Below are positions 50,051 to 61,817 of a stretch of DNA of 64,000 nucleotides, piece by piece. The DNA comes from Archilochus colubris. Its lineage: Eukaryota; Chordata; Aves; Apodiformes; Trochilidae. The notes below the pieces were generated by a model. It searched no databases. It worked only from the letters and a program-made list of their open reading frames with translations, and had not been told where the DNA came from. Location of the stretch: assembly GCA_023079485.1 (NCBI GenBank), contig CM041104.1, forward strand, positions 2,853,676-2,917,675, in the 5' to 3' direction. The position numbers and the translations under genes were made by a program. Each line of letters opens with the position of its first letter. The first letter of the stretch is position 1.

Positions 50051-52287
50051 TTGTGCCATCAGCCTCTCAGGGAAGACTGTCATGCTACAGGTATACTTTT
50101 TTGGCAAGTCTTTTCCAGATTTATATGCCACACCAAATTACTATCTTTGGAGGTTCAAGATCACACATCTATTTAAAAACCCTTTCAAGCAGCTTCAAAG
50201 AAAACCTGCACAGGTACAATCACTGGGTGAATGCTTGTGCCATGGAAACTTTGCTACAATCAAAGTATTGCTGACACTGCATATAGGACCAGAAAGGATC
50301 ATTATGATAAACATCACCAATAATACAGCTTAATGTTATGAAAGGAACAGATTGAATAGCTCAGGCATTGCCTAATGAAATAACTACAGACAAAGTGTCC
50401 TCCAAGTAATGGAATTTTTGCTTCCAGCACTTCTCTGCAGAAATTGTTGGTCCCAAAAGCAGAAGAGAGTCTGACACAAACCCACAAAAACACTTGGCAG
50501 CAAAACAAGAATTGTGGCTAGGACCCCAATATACACAGAACATGGTTATAAGCTGCATTTCCTGAACATGTCAGGGTAAGATACATTTTCATTCTTAAAT
50601 TCCTTATTATAGGTTTCTTTTCACAAAAGATTGCCCAAAAGTCTCATAATTTGAGCCCTAGCCCAACTCATACATTCATTACTAATTCTGTACTTCATAA
50701 TCCCCCAAGCATCAGTGAAATTCCTTTGAAGTATCCTAGGAGTAAAACTAACACTAAATGTCATTTGTTTAAATGCATGTGTCCAAATCTAGGATGACTC
50801 ATGGAACTTCACTTGCCAGAACGTGTGTCCTTTATCTAATGCCAAGAACACATTTTTGCTTCTGACAGCTTAGCTGTCACTTTTTCAATATTATAATATT
50901 AACATTTTTTTTGCTTTATTAAAGCACATGTACATACATATCTGTAATCTCATTGGATTATTTTTAATGTTACAAAGTTAATACTCTGCACCTCAAAGAA
51001 CCCTAACTTTGCAATTTCAGTTTAAGTTGCTGTCTGCTGAAAGATGCTGAGATTTATTTATGTGGAGAGTTTTCAGACTTTCTTGCCCCAGCGTAATGGA
51101 ATTTGTAAGATAACACAGCTTTTTAAAACCATAGAAGATTCTAAAAGAGATATTCCCCCTCATCTTATGATTCTAGCTAATAATCTTTTTAATTCATTAG
51201 CTGAGTGGCTTTCCACCCTTGAGGGAAGGCTCCTGTTTTATTCATACTAAGAAAAAACAAAGATTTTTTTTTAAAAATGTGACTTTGCAGCACTTGCTTG
51301 CATTTATTTTTGCAGTCTAAATATAAGCCTTACTTTGCTTCAGTTTGATTCTTCAGTTACAGGACCAAATTTTTCCCTGAAATAATGCTATTCCATGCTC
51401 CAAAAATCTATCTTAATGGTTAGAACCACGTTTGCTGAAGATGTGCTTAGCTACACTTGTCAGTAAAAACCATTTGTAGGTATTCATTGTTTCTGAACAA
51501 AGGCAACATTGCTTCTCCTTCAGCATCTGAAAAATCGTGGGTCTAATTATTCAGCATATCTTAAATTATCTAACGTTGTGTTAATGGTGCATTTTCACCA
51601 AATTCTATACCTATTGCACTGGAGTCTTGGTTAGTCACAATTTTTAGCTTCAGCATTGTGTAATGTCAAATGGAATACCTATTCAAGCTCCACACTTGTT
51701 TAAATTATGTACTTATTTTACTTTACCATCCACAAAGGCAGCAAAAATCTATCTGGAGATAACAGTTTCCACTTATTTTATATTCCATTAGTAAGCCTAT
51801 CTTTCTCAATAAGCTTTTATACAAACTTCAAATTAATGTGTTTGAACTTTAAGAAAGAAATAGTCATTGACTGACTCATATTATCCTGTATGAGGAATAA
51901 AATACTGTCTTAAAAGATACAATTTCAGGAATCCCAATACCACCTACAAGCCTTCCAATCCTTCTCCTTTCCCTATTGCTTTAGTGCTACTGGGGTGCCT
52001 GATTTGGAGGAAGATCTTGTAGCTGAGATTTATTTCTTTGAAGTTCACGGTCAGAAAACACAGCTTAAATAAAGGTAGGAATTCAGGTTTACTGCTACAC
52101 CTCTGAACAAGGCATAAAATGAGACATTATCTGGTTGAATCAAACGTAACTAGACCAGGCTTGTCATATTTAGAGTAATAAACACTTAGCAGGCTGGCAT
52201 TTTCATCATCATCCTGTTAGCTCAATGGCCTTCCCAAAGGAAGTCAATGATATCAATGTGGAACTTCAGGAAGTCCCCTGCTCTATT
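50051..52287. other. PTPRT: Unique AT-rich intron, 2.2 kb
   Basis: No exon, RNA gene or mobile element recognised. Confidence 0.5.
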
Positions 52288-53234
52288 TCATAGAATCAGC
52301 TGGGTTGGAAGGGACCTCTGAGATCATCAAGTCCAACCCTTGATCCACTACTGCTGCAGTTCCCAGCCCATGGCACTCAGTGCCACATCCAGTCTCTTTG
52401 GAAATAGCTCCAGACACGGAGAATCCACTACTTCCCTGGGCAGCCCATTCCAATGTCTGATCACCCTCTCCAGAAAGAAATTCTTTCTAATATCCAACCT
52501 AAACCTCCCCTGGCACAACTTGAGACCCTGCCCTCTTGTCTTGCTGAGAGTTGCCTGGGAAAAGAGCCCAACCCCCCCCTGGCTCCAACCTCCTTTCAGG
52601 GAGTTGTAGAGAGTGATGAGGTCTCCCCTGAGCCTCCTCTTCTCCAGCCTCAACACCCCCAGCTCCCTCAGCCCTTCCTCACAGGACTTGTTCTGGATCC
52701 CTTCACAGCCTCCTTGCTCTTCTCTGGACCTGCTCCAGCACCTCAATCTCCTTCCTGAGCTGAGGGGTCCAGAACTGGACACAGGACTCAAGCTGTGGCC
52801 TCACCAGGGCTGAGCACAGGGGCAGAATCCCTTCCTTTGACCTGCTGGCCACGCTGTTCCTGATCCAGGCCAGGATGCCATTGGCCTTCTTGGCCACCTG
52901 GGCACACTGCTGGCTCATGTTCAGCTTCCTGGCAATCCAGACTCCCAGGTCCCTTTCTGCCACTCTGTCCCCAGCCTGGAGCTCCCCATGTGGTTGTTGT
53001 GGCCAAAGTGCAGGACCTGGCACTTGGAATGTTGAACCTCATCCCGTTGGAATCATCCCAACTCTCCAGTCTGTCCAGGTCCCTCTGCAGAGCCCTCCTG
53101 CCTTCCAGCTGATCCACACTCCCCCCCCAGCTTGGTGTCATCTGCAAATTTGCTGATGATGGACTCAATCCCCTCATCTAAATCATCAATAAAGATATTG
53201 AACAGAACTGGGCCCAACACTGATCCCTGGGGGA
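52288..53234 (-). mobile_element. CR1 LINE, 5'-truncated, with broken ORF2 3' end (~950 bp)
   Basis: Minus-strand counterpart of the copy at 8011-8979. Reading its sense strand, it begins at the [20 protein letters not shown] part of the reverse-transcriptase domain, has an intact FADDTKLGG catalytic box, then is thrown out of frame in a run of eight G (six in the 8-kb copy). Later parts remain open in other frames ([40 protein letters not shown]). The 5' truncation falls within about 30 bp of that of the 8-kb copy. It is a dead copy. Confidence 0.94.
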
Positions 53235-56010
53235 TTTGGAAGTTCCTCCCACTCAGTCTGCAAAAGATGTTTGGACGTGGCATTCTCTGAAGCTTCACCA
53301 CTCCCCATTCACTCAGCCAAACCCCTCAAAACATGGCCAAGTGCCTACACCTTTGGCAATCCCAAGATGCCACCCACAGGATGCAGAAAACCAAAAAGGT
53401 TTATGTGGACACAGACACATCCCATCTGGGATCTGAAGTGTTTCCAAAGCCAGATACCAGCAGTGTGCTTTCTTGTAGACTTATATTGTGGGTTGATTAT
53501 TGGTGAACAACATTGCTATTTTGATTAAATTGCTTCTGAAGAACACATGAAATTAAGCTCCAGCGTTGTGCTGTCCTCCCAAGACTACTCCTTGGTATCT
53601 GAGTGAGCACACACAAGCCATGCTAGCTCAGCTGGATACTAGCTGAGTATTAAAAGTTTATTTTTAAAAGATAGATGTCATCTGTGGCTGAGTATCAACA
53701 GTTCAGATCTAATTGGCTGATACAATGGTAATAATTTGCAATGAGTGTTGCAACTGGTATATCTTGTGAAATTTAATAATGTGGTTATTGGAAACTACTC
53801 CCTGGGAGTGGCTGTGTAAATAACTTTTATTGAGGTCTAACAGGTCTTATAACTATGACTTAATACATTTCTCAGATTGAGCTTCTGTCCTTCTACTTGC
53901 TGCTGACAATTACTGTTCCAAATTACATAAAAAGTACAATGTCAAGGATATTTGATGATAGATATTTTAAATTGTTTTCTGTTGAACCATGATCTTCCAG
54001 TCAGGCTCAGAAATAAGTGGTCAGCCACCTGCTCTGTTCCTGGTGCCCTGGAGGCAAACTGGGATAGGAGGGCAAATGCCAGTCCATGCACAAGAGCTTT
54101 CCAAGTTCGTTCATCTGACTGATGGTTGAGGTACCAACAATCTGCTCCACAGTCAAGTTTTAATAATCTGTTACCTGCTTTCTAAATATTTTTTTCTCTG
54201 TTTCATTTATTCTCTCTCTGCATTTTTCACACACATTTTCTCCTTTGAAGTTCCTGTACATTCCTGTACAACTTTCCTTGCAATATGCAGTTGCTTTTCA
54301 GAATCACAGTGGGATGACCACAGAGGGTGGAAGTCCTGCACAGTCCTCTACAGCACACTGTGAACATGGCAATGATGGGAAGAACTGCTGACTTTTAGCC
54401 TCCAGAGACTCCTCCCTGTAAATTCTTTGCCCATAGAGCAAAATATAGAGTAAATATGTGCCAGGAATAAATAAATCTCTGCCTAATAGAATGTGTGAGT
54501 TCTTAAAAACATAGAGATCCTTTTATGCTTAACCAAATTTCTTACTATGGCACATAAGTGTGTGTGTGCAAAGGTGCCTCTAATTACAGCTATTAATCTT
54601 CCACTTACACAGCCCTTGCATTTAGCAGAGCTGCAGCTGCAGTGTTCTGAACTATGGTGTTAAGGAGGGACAGCAGAGGAAAGGAGAGAAAATGTAGGGC
54701 AACAGTAACACAAATGCAGTGATCTCAAGTCCCATTTAGACACTACAGGGCAGCTTGCCTCCATCCTCTGATGTGGGGAAATTATTTGCTAGGAACAGGT
54801 GGTGAACAGTTCAGTATCTGCTGAGGTTCTGGATTTTAGAGGAATTCCTGGGAAATGGGCTGATTGTAAACAAGACTTAACAGGCACAAGGTGAAGGCAT
54901 CTAAATGCAATCACTTGTCAGGATACTGAATGAGCCGATTCTAAGAAGAAACAAGAAACACTTTTTCTGTCATTTAAACCATGCTTTCAGCCATTATTTC
55001 ATCCTTGATTCACGGAGATACGGGGAGTTGTTACTCTGAGCCTGTTATCCCCAAGCACATCTGCCCTCCTGTTGCAGTCCAAGGGGGGATGCAGCTGAGA
55101 TGGCCGAGTGAGGGATAGATTCTAAAAATCTCAGTTTGAAACATACTTTGAGATAGTGAAGCTGACAGCACATCAATATTTCCTTTTAGTACCCTGGGAG
55201 GATTGTGTTAACACCTTCTACGTAGGTGTAAAACAAGACACTTTGGAATGACTACAAACTTGCTGTTGCTGTTCCTACATTGAAATAATCTGGGCTCAAG
55301 TGCAATTCAGATGCCCAAAAAGCTCATTTATTGGACATTTACTTGAAGAAATGAGGTTTTACTGGCAATTTCAGAAGATAATTGTCTTTGCTTAAAAGTT
55401 TTCTCTTTACACTAGAAATTGAGTGACACCATCTCCATAAATTAAACAAATACTTTCTGCATTAATCTTCTTTAATCATAAGCTCATCAAGCCTTATAAA
55501 ATACCTAGGATCCACTAGGATCTCTGTGGATGGAAAGATATTTGTGAATATAGCTGCATACAATATTTAACAGCATAGGAAACTTCATTAAAATCTAATA
55601 CATTCCCAGAGCCCCCAGGTCAAAGTGCAGATATTCAGAAGAAAAGATTTTTAAATTATTTTTTTTAAGTGTCTTTCTAAAGATATCAGCTATGCAGTTC
55701 AACTGAGTGTAACATTCCTAACAAAGTCATTGTTCATTTTTATACAGGTTGTTTAAATTTTAAAATATATGTGCAAGAATCTGATTCATTAAATATGTGA
55801 TGCTTCAAAAGATTATGATTATGACATCAGGCAACTCAGAAATTAGATTCAGTTTTGATCAACTTAATTGGCATAAAATATACTTAACCCAATTAGAACC
55901 ATACTGCAATTATGTTGATACTTCAGTTAACTACATGTTAGGCACTGGAGGCAAAAATGTGAGAGATGGAGTGAAAGCAATGTTTTCTTGGTGTTTGCCC
56001 TGTGGTTCCT
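53235..56010. other. PTPRT: Unique AT-rich intron, 2.8 kb
   Basis: No exon or mobile element recognised; small local duplications such as TTCCTGTACATTCCTGTACA at about 54250 are present. Confidence 0.5.
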
Positions 56011-56225
56011 AGAACCAGAATGGTTTGGGTTGGAAGAGACCATAAAGCTCTTCCACTTCCAACTCCCCTGCCATGGGCAGGGACACCTCCCACCAGCCCA
56101 GGGTGCTCCAAGCCCCATCCAACCTGGGCTGGAACACTGCCAGGGATGGGGCAGCCACAGCTTCTCTGGCCAATCTGTTCCAGTCTTAGCACCCTCATAA
56201 GTAAAGAATTTCTTCCTAAAAGAAA
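56011..56225 (-). mobile_element. CR1 LINE 3' fragment, older subfamily
   Basis: Reverse-complement CR1 with CAGAATGGTTTGGGTTGGAA, CCCCTGCCATGGGCAGGGAC, CCCCATCCAACCTGGGCTGG and AAAGAATTTCTTCCT. Same type as 15080-15268. Confidence 0.88.
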
Positions 56226-58499
56226 AGTCCTCTTAAGCTGAGGCAATCTGAAATCTTCAACCCTTCAGGTTCCAGCCTTCACAAGCTGAATAAAGCTAAA
56301 AACCAAAAAATAAGCTAAAGAAGCATCCCCATTGGTTATCTGCACACTTTGTAATCTAGGAGAAGAATCCTGACATCAGACCAGACCATCTTTAGTACCC
56401 CAGAGTCCTCTCCCAGTCACCCAGCCAGCACATACCTGGGACTGGGAAAGGAAAAGACAAGGAAGCTCTTGACAGAGCCTAAAGCACATCCAACATCTGG
56501 TAGGCATTGCTTGGAAAAGATACAGAATCAGGACAAAGCACACACTGAACCTGCCCTGAAACACCTTCCCTGCCTCAAACAAGCCTCACGGATTCTGAGT
56601 GCTCTTTTTCCAATCCATCTGCCCAACCATTTTCAGAATCTAGATGTACTTCTGGAATCCTAAAGCTCTTGTGATGACTTCTGTATCTCAGCCACCCTCT
56701 GACAGCTTCTGCCCATTCCCCTCCTGGAGACAGCCAGGCACAGAGGATGTGGGGGCATTTTTGCCCTTATTCAAGGCCACAAACCCATGGGGCAGCATCT
56801 GTGTTCCCAGCATTTGCCACGTGTGCTGAACTGACACTCCAGGGATGAGAATGGGATTGCAGGATATTGATTTCCCATGGAAGGGGCTGTGCCTGTCAGG
56901 CTGTAACCAGGAGGCAAAACTGCTTTAAATCACATTCTGCACTTCAGGAGAGGGCAGACTTCTCACCAGGCTATCAAGCTACAGTTTTGTTTTTCTTCTA
57001 AGGCACTGTCTCACAGGTAGGAAAAAAATTGTGATACTTGACCAGATTGCAGCACTTCTAGCAAGTTAGGACTATTTTAAGATTAGATAATGAATAGAAA
57101 CTTGACAATGAGGTCCCAGCTGGAGTAAAGATGTTATTTAACTACATCTGAAAACACTCATCTGCAGCAAAAACTAATAGGGTTTCCCAGAAGAGAGAAC
57201 ACAATTAATATGAACATTTAAAAAGCAATATTTAACCAGGAATTAGAATTTTCTTAGCATGAAGACTACAAAGAATTGAGGTGAGTGAAGTTGGCTTAAA
57301 ACATAAAGAGGTTACCAGAGTTGCATAGGTCAGGACTTGTTTTGATGAAATCTTTCCCCTTTCCTCAAAGAGAGATTACACAACCATAAATCATCTGCAC
57401 TCAGCTGCAGGGGAGGTGTGAACATGGACTTACTGAACACAGTTGACCTGACTTTCAGTTCCATCAGTAACTTTTAAACCAGTTCCACTTCAGTGATCCC
57501 ACTCCTCAGAAAACCACCAGAGCAATCTTTGCAGTGAGATTCCTCACGTATGTAAGAGGCAATCTTGTACTTGTACAATTACATGCACTTGTAATTGCCA
57601 CAACACTTCTTTAATGGAGTGGGTATTATCACAGACATAGACTTTGATTACACTCAGATTGAAAAACAAGCAAATGAAAATATGAGCTATTAAAGAGTGA
57701 CCTTCTCTTTCCTTTGAGCTGACAGCAGCCCCAGGGAACGCTGTACTCATGGTGACAGCATGAGCTGTATGCTTGAAGTACAAATTACTGCATTCATTAG
57801 TAGATAATCAGTGAAAATACCTGATTTTTCTTAAACTACACAGAATGAGGGAGCAAATAGCTAGGTGGAACTGAGAGAGCTATGATCAACATGGACATTT
57901 TCTGGACGATGTCACCAGAAATCAGCTTACCATAGCTTTCTCAGGATGTCTGAAGGGGGTCATGGTGAGGACAAAACAGTATAAAAGTGGAAAAGAAAAT
58001 CCTTTAACCCTATGAGAGTTTGTGCAAGCCACAGTTTCACTTCAGCAAAGCTTTGATTGTCCTAGAGTGAAGTTCCTGTACCTAAGACAAACCTCACCAA
58101 AACACAGATTGTGACATCCTCTATTTGTGATATTTGCAAGGATCCATCCAACACTCACAAATCTGCAACAGACTGTTCTGGATGCAAGAGCTGAGGGCAC
58201 AAGAATGAAGTTTACACATCCCTACACAATCACAGAAAGTAAAACACTGAGCTGCCCCACTTAATGGGAAGTGTCAAGACAGGTAAATCACTGCACTGCC
58301 TCTTGTTCCTGGTACTTCTCAGTAATTTGGGTTCTATGATGACATTTCTGGGAAGAAGCTGGCTAATTCCTTATTTTCCCAACCTCCAGTGGCTGGAGCT
58401 GTGTTTTATGTTCCTTCTCTCCATTTATTTTCATAAGCAGCATCTCCTAGCCTCTGTTTCCCTGGATTTATCAAGCCATATGCTCCCAGAGTCCTCATA
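56226..58499. other. PTPRT: Unique intron, 2.3 kb
   Basis: No element or exon identified. Confidence 0.45.
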
Positions 58500-59020
58500 G
58501 GGAAAGTTCTCAATTTTTCCAACATTCCTTATAGCCCTTCTTTGCATCTGTGATGTGCTGAATTATCTTTCTTCCAAAGGAGTACCTGTGTTGCACAGAA
58601 TTCTCCAGATGAGATAAGTTTTCATCTAAATAACAGCACTTATTTTGCCATTTCACATTATAGAAACACATTCACTTTTCAGGAATGGTTCATTTCAATC
58701 TCTTAGAATTAATGCTCCAGCAGCTTCTTGTCACTTCCAACTGATTTCTAATCTGAAAGCAAAATAATAATTAGTCCTGAGATGCATGACCCTGCACTTT
58801 TTAATGCTAAATTACATCCCTTTTTTTATTATTATTTCATCACATTTCAAAGTCCTAATTCCTCCAGTCTGATACTTTCATCCACCTCCAACTGTGTATG
58901 ATTGGCTACCCACATCAGTACATCCCTTGTTTTTATGTTGGGAACATCAATGAATAAACTCTGACCTCAGGATTAATCCTTGAACTTGAGATAACCTGTC
59001 ACCAATCTGATACAGACCAA
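58500..59020 (-). mobile_element. Probable very old CR1/L3-like LINE relic
   Basis: The order of weak motifs follows antisense CR1-type ORF2: CCTTATAGCCCTTCTTTGCA, CACAGAATTCTCCAGATGAG, then ATGCATGACCCTGCACTTTT (the 'CACTTTGCAC' region), ACATCAATGAATAAACTCTG and CTCAGGATTAATCCTTGAAC near the usual 'GATCCCTG'. Divergence is high; no frame survives. Identification rests on memory of amniote CR1/L3 sequences. Confidence 0.45.
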
Positions 59021-60027
59021 AGGAATAATAATTTTAAAAAAACTTTGTTAGTCCTACACTTACCCATTTAATACACTTCTTCTCTAGTAATGTTATAACA
59101 TCTGAGTTACATCTACTACAACTTTTTTTTAAGTTCATCCCTAGCACTGCATCTCAAACCTACACATAAATCTTTCAGCAGCATCCAGTCAAGCAGCAGA
59201 ACCATGATTCCCTGTAAAGTCCATCTTCTAGGATCTACATGAGTGCATTTCCAAAAAGCTGTACTTTAAATTAAACCTCTCTGGCTTCAGCAATCAACTT
59301 TGCAAGAAGATTCAGTAGTGAAAAAATAGTGTATTTGTGCCCCCTAGGACCAATCTTCCATCCATCCACCCATCCAGTTCTGTATCTTCAGGATAGGAAA
59401 CGTGTTGACTCTGGGGTTAAATATCTTAAAGTCAGTGGACCAGCATGCTGGCACTGATTAAATTGGGTAATTATTAAGCAGAATTTGATTTCCAGTACTG
59501 TCAAATTGATACAGTATTTAATTCATAGGAAAGTGATGGTGAGAAACATAAAAGCAAGTATACATATATTCTGAAGTATTCTAAAACCTTTCATTTTTCA
59601 AGCTTCTCAAATTTGAAGTTCCTGTTTTGACATGAAGCATCACTAATCTAAAATTAGTAACTCTCAAGTACCTTTAGTGCAAGCTTAGATTTTCTTTCTC
59701 ATTGAATCTTGGGAAAACTTCACAACACTGCTGATGCACACTGCAAGCTGAAACCTTGCTGATTCTTACCCTGAATTTGAAAGTTGAGGTGTTTTATATA
59801 CATATAAGGATGTTCATACCCATATCTGGTAAAAGAGATCCTCATTCTGGTAATTGTAAAATTTGGGAAGCTACACCAGGCTTAGTAAGAGCTGCTGCTT
59901 TTCCCTCATAATGTCAAGAAACATCTCCAAATGGGAGTCACTGCTCTGATTTTCATGCAAGGCAGGAAAAGGGTAACTCACTGAGAGAGCAGCTGAGAAT
60001 CTGCTACTTTTTTGCCAGAAACAAGCC
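59021..60027. other. PTPRT: Unique AT-rich intron, 1.0 kb
   Basis: No element or exon recognised. Confidence 0.5.
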
Positions 60028-60268
60028 ACAGACTGTAGTGAAATGAGGCAACCAGGTGCCACTAATTGCCAGGGAGTGAGCATGAGCTTGTGTCAAGCCC
60101 ACCTGTGCCTGATTAGGGCAGGCCCCCACTGCACATGAGCAGGACCAGGGGCCAATAAACTGCTGAGCCTGTGTCTTAGGTCTTACCTTTTATTGGCCCC
60201 CTGGTCATGCTCATGCTCACTCCCTGGCAATTAGTGGCACCTGGTTGCCCCATTTCACTACAACAGAC
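60028..60268. repeat. 6-bp target-site duplication ACAGAC flanking fold-back LTR
   Basis: ACAGAC lies at 60028-60033 immediately before TGTAG and again at 60263-60268 immediately after CTACA, so the whole palindromic element behaves as one integrated unit. Confidence 0.87.
60034..60262. mobile_element. Fold-back (palindromic) LTR element, 229 bp
   Basis: The left end begins TGTAGTGAAATGAGGCAACC, and the right end is its inverse complement. Outer arms 60034-60087 and 60209-60262 are 54 bp with a single mismatch. Inner arms 60135-60159 and 60189-60214 (ATGAGCAGGACCAGGGGCCA then ATAAA) also pair, leaving a 29-bp loop. The right half equals the left half minus 53 bp lost between two CATGAGC direct repeats. 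The left half belongs to the LTR family of copies 1 and 2 (AACCAGGTGCC, CCACCTGTGCCTG, GGGGCCAATAAA). The normal LTR 3' end (CTCCTCCTGCTACA) is missing. Perfect 6-bp duplications flank it. Confidence 0.87.
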
Positions 60269-60880
60269 ACTTCTTGAAAACACTGTGTATCTACCTTGTT
60301 TTATAGAAAATTAATATGGTGGCAGAACTGGTAAAGGACAGAAAAATAACAGAACTCCTTTTTGAGGTATTTTGCTAAATCCCAGGTGGACCACACTCTC
60401 ATGACAGTTTTCCTTTTCTTCCCACCACTCCTCAGGATGGGTCCACCCATGGTAAAAGGTTTTACTTAAATTCTTGAGCCAGAAGGCTGAGAACACTCAG
60501 TTGGGAAACTGTATTATGGAAATAAAGCCTCCTGCTCAAAAGTTTTTTTTTCTTGTTATAACTAAAACTCTGCAGGTTTCTTCATATGATTTACGTATAC
60601 AAGTGCAAGCAGGACTTCAAATATTTATTATTAATTGAACAGTGATGCCTCAAAGAGAAGTGGAGCCCTTCTGGTCCAGACTGCAAACTTCAAACCTTCT
60701 GTAAAACTGCTCAGGGGAGGTAAAAAGCTCAAAACAAAACAAACCAAAGCACCACCTCATTTAAAACTACCATTGGTCATTTAAGATTTTCCCCAAAAGA
60801 TTTGCACACATGATGTGTTTCCCAAGAAAAAGTTTATTTTAAATAAAGTATGGTTCTAGGCTCCCACAAAGGTCACACAA

Positions 60881-60911
60881 ATCTGTCCATTAACATATCT
60901 GTCCATTAACA
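60881..60911 (+). repeat. 16-bp tandem duplication
   Basis: ATCTGTCCATTAACAT followed directly by ATCTGTCCATTAACA. Confidence 0.85.
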
Positions 60912-61318
60912 ATAACCTTTTTAATGAACTTTGTGGCCTTTGTGAACTCTTATCTTATACACTAACCACTGTTCAACATGAGATGTGTTGAAAATGATGG
61001 CAAGAAATACACAAAACACTTTACTGAATAACCCATTCATTACTTTTTAATTTTTATTGAGGTTTTTCTTAAGTTATCTTTCTTTTCTGTCTGACTTTTA
61101 AAGCAGCAGCTTGAAATCCTCTCACCCCACAGGAATCCAAAGAGATTTCATGAGATTATAAATTATTAGATTCTCATTTTAATTATTAAATTTGCTGCCT
61201 TTCAGCATCAGTATTTTTAGGAAAATATAAAGTACTTTCTAAGAGTCTTAAACCTTTTTGGCTAAGACATTAATCACAAACCTTTTCCAAAAATGTACCC
61301 TGGAATGGATATTCATCC

Positions 61319-61339
61319 TTTTTTTTTTTTTTTTTTTTT
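61319..61339 (+). repeat. Poly(T) tract, 21 bp
   Basis: Uninterrupted run of 21 T; on the PTPRT transcript strand it is a poly(A) run. Confidence 0.9.
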
Positions 61340-61801
61340 GCCAGAGATGAAAACTATACCCAGCTGAATATGCAATCTTCCATGTAGCTGTATTATCATG
61401 GCACCCCAGAGACCTAAACAAGAGCCAGGATCTGAACAAATTCATGTTATTGTGCTAAACCCCTTCATTTCTTTGTATACTACTGCACACTCTAAAGTCC
61501 ACAGTGAGAACCAGTAATGGATTCCTGGGTGAGTGATTCTGGAAATGTGCTGGGAGACAGAGTTCAGCATTAGTGTTAGCAGACCAAAAGCTGTTCTAAG
61601 ATTTGTTGCTAGCAAAACACCAATTTACCTGCTAAAAAACTTTGGTTTCCAGTGTCTGGGCAGAAGGGCCTTGCAGGGAGTCCTCATGAGAAAGGCACAC
61701 TTTAGAAAATTGAAGGGTAAAAGACCACCTTTTTTTTGGTTTCTGCATTCTTTAGAAGCTGCATAGGCCAAAACCACTGCCTAAGTCATTTGAATGGGTT
61801 T

Positions 61802-61817
61802 TATTATTATTATTATT
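61802..61817 (+). repeat. (ATT)5 microsatellite
   Basis: Five consecutive ATT/TTA units within a T-rich context. Confidence 0.8.

Noticed and set aside
52348..53301. Overlapping ORFs of 80-147 codons on both strands
   Set aside because: All are frames of the minus-strand CR1; the plus-strand ones are antisense shadows.
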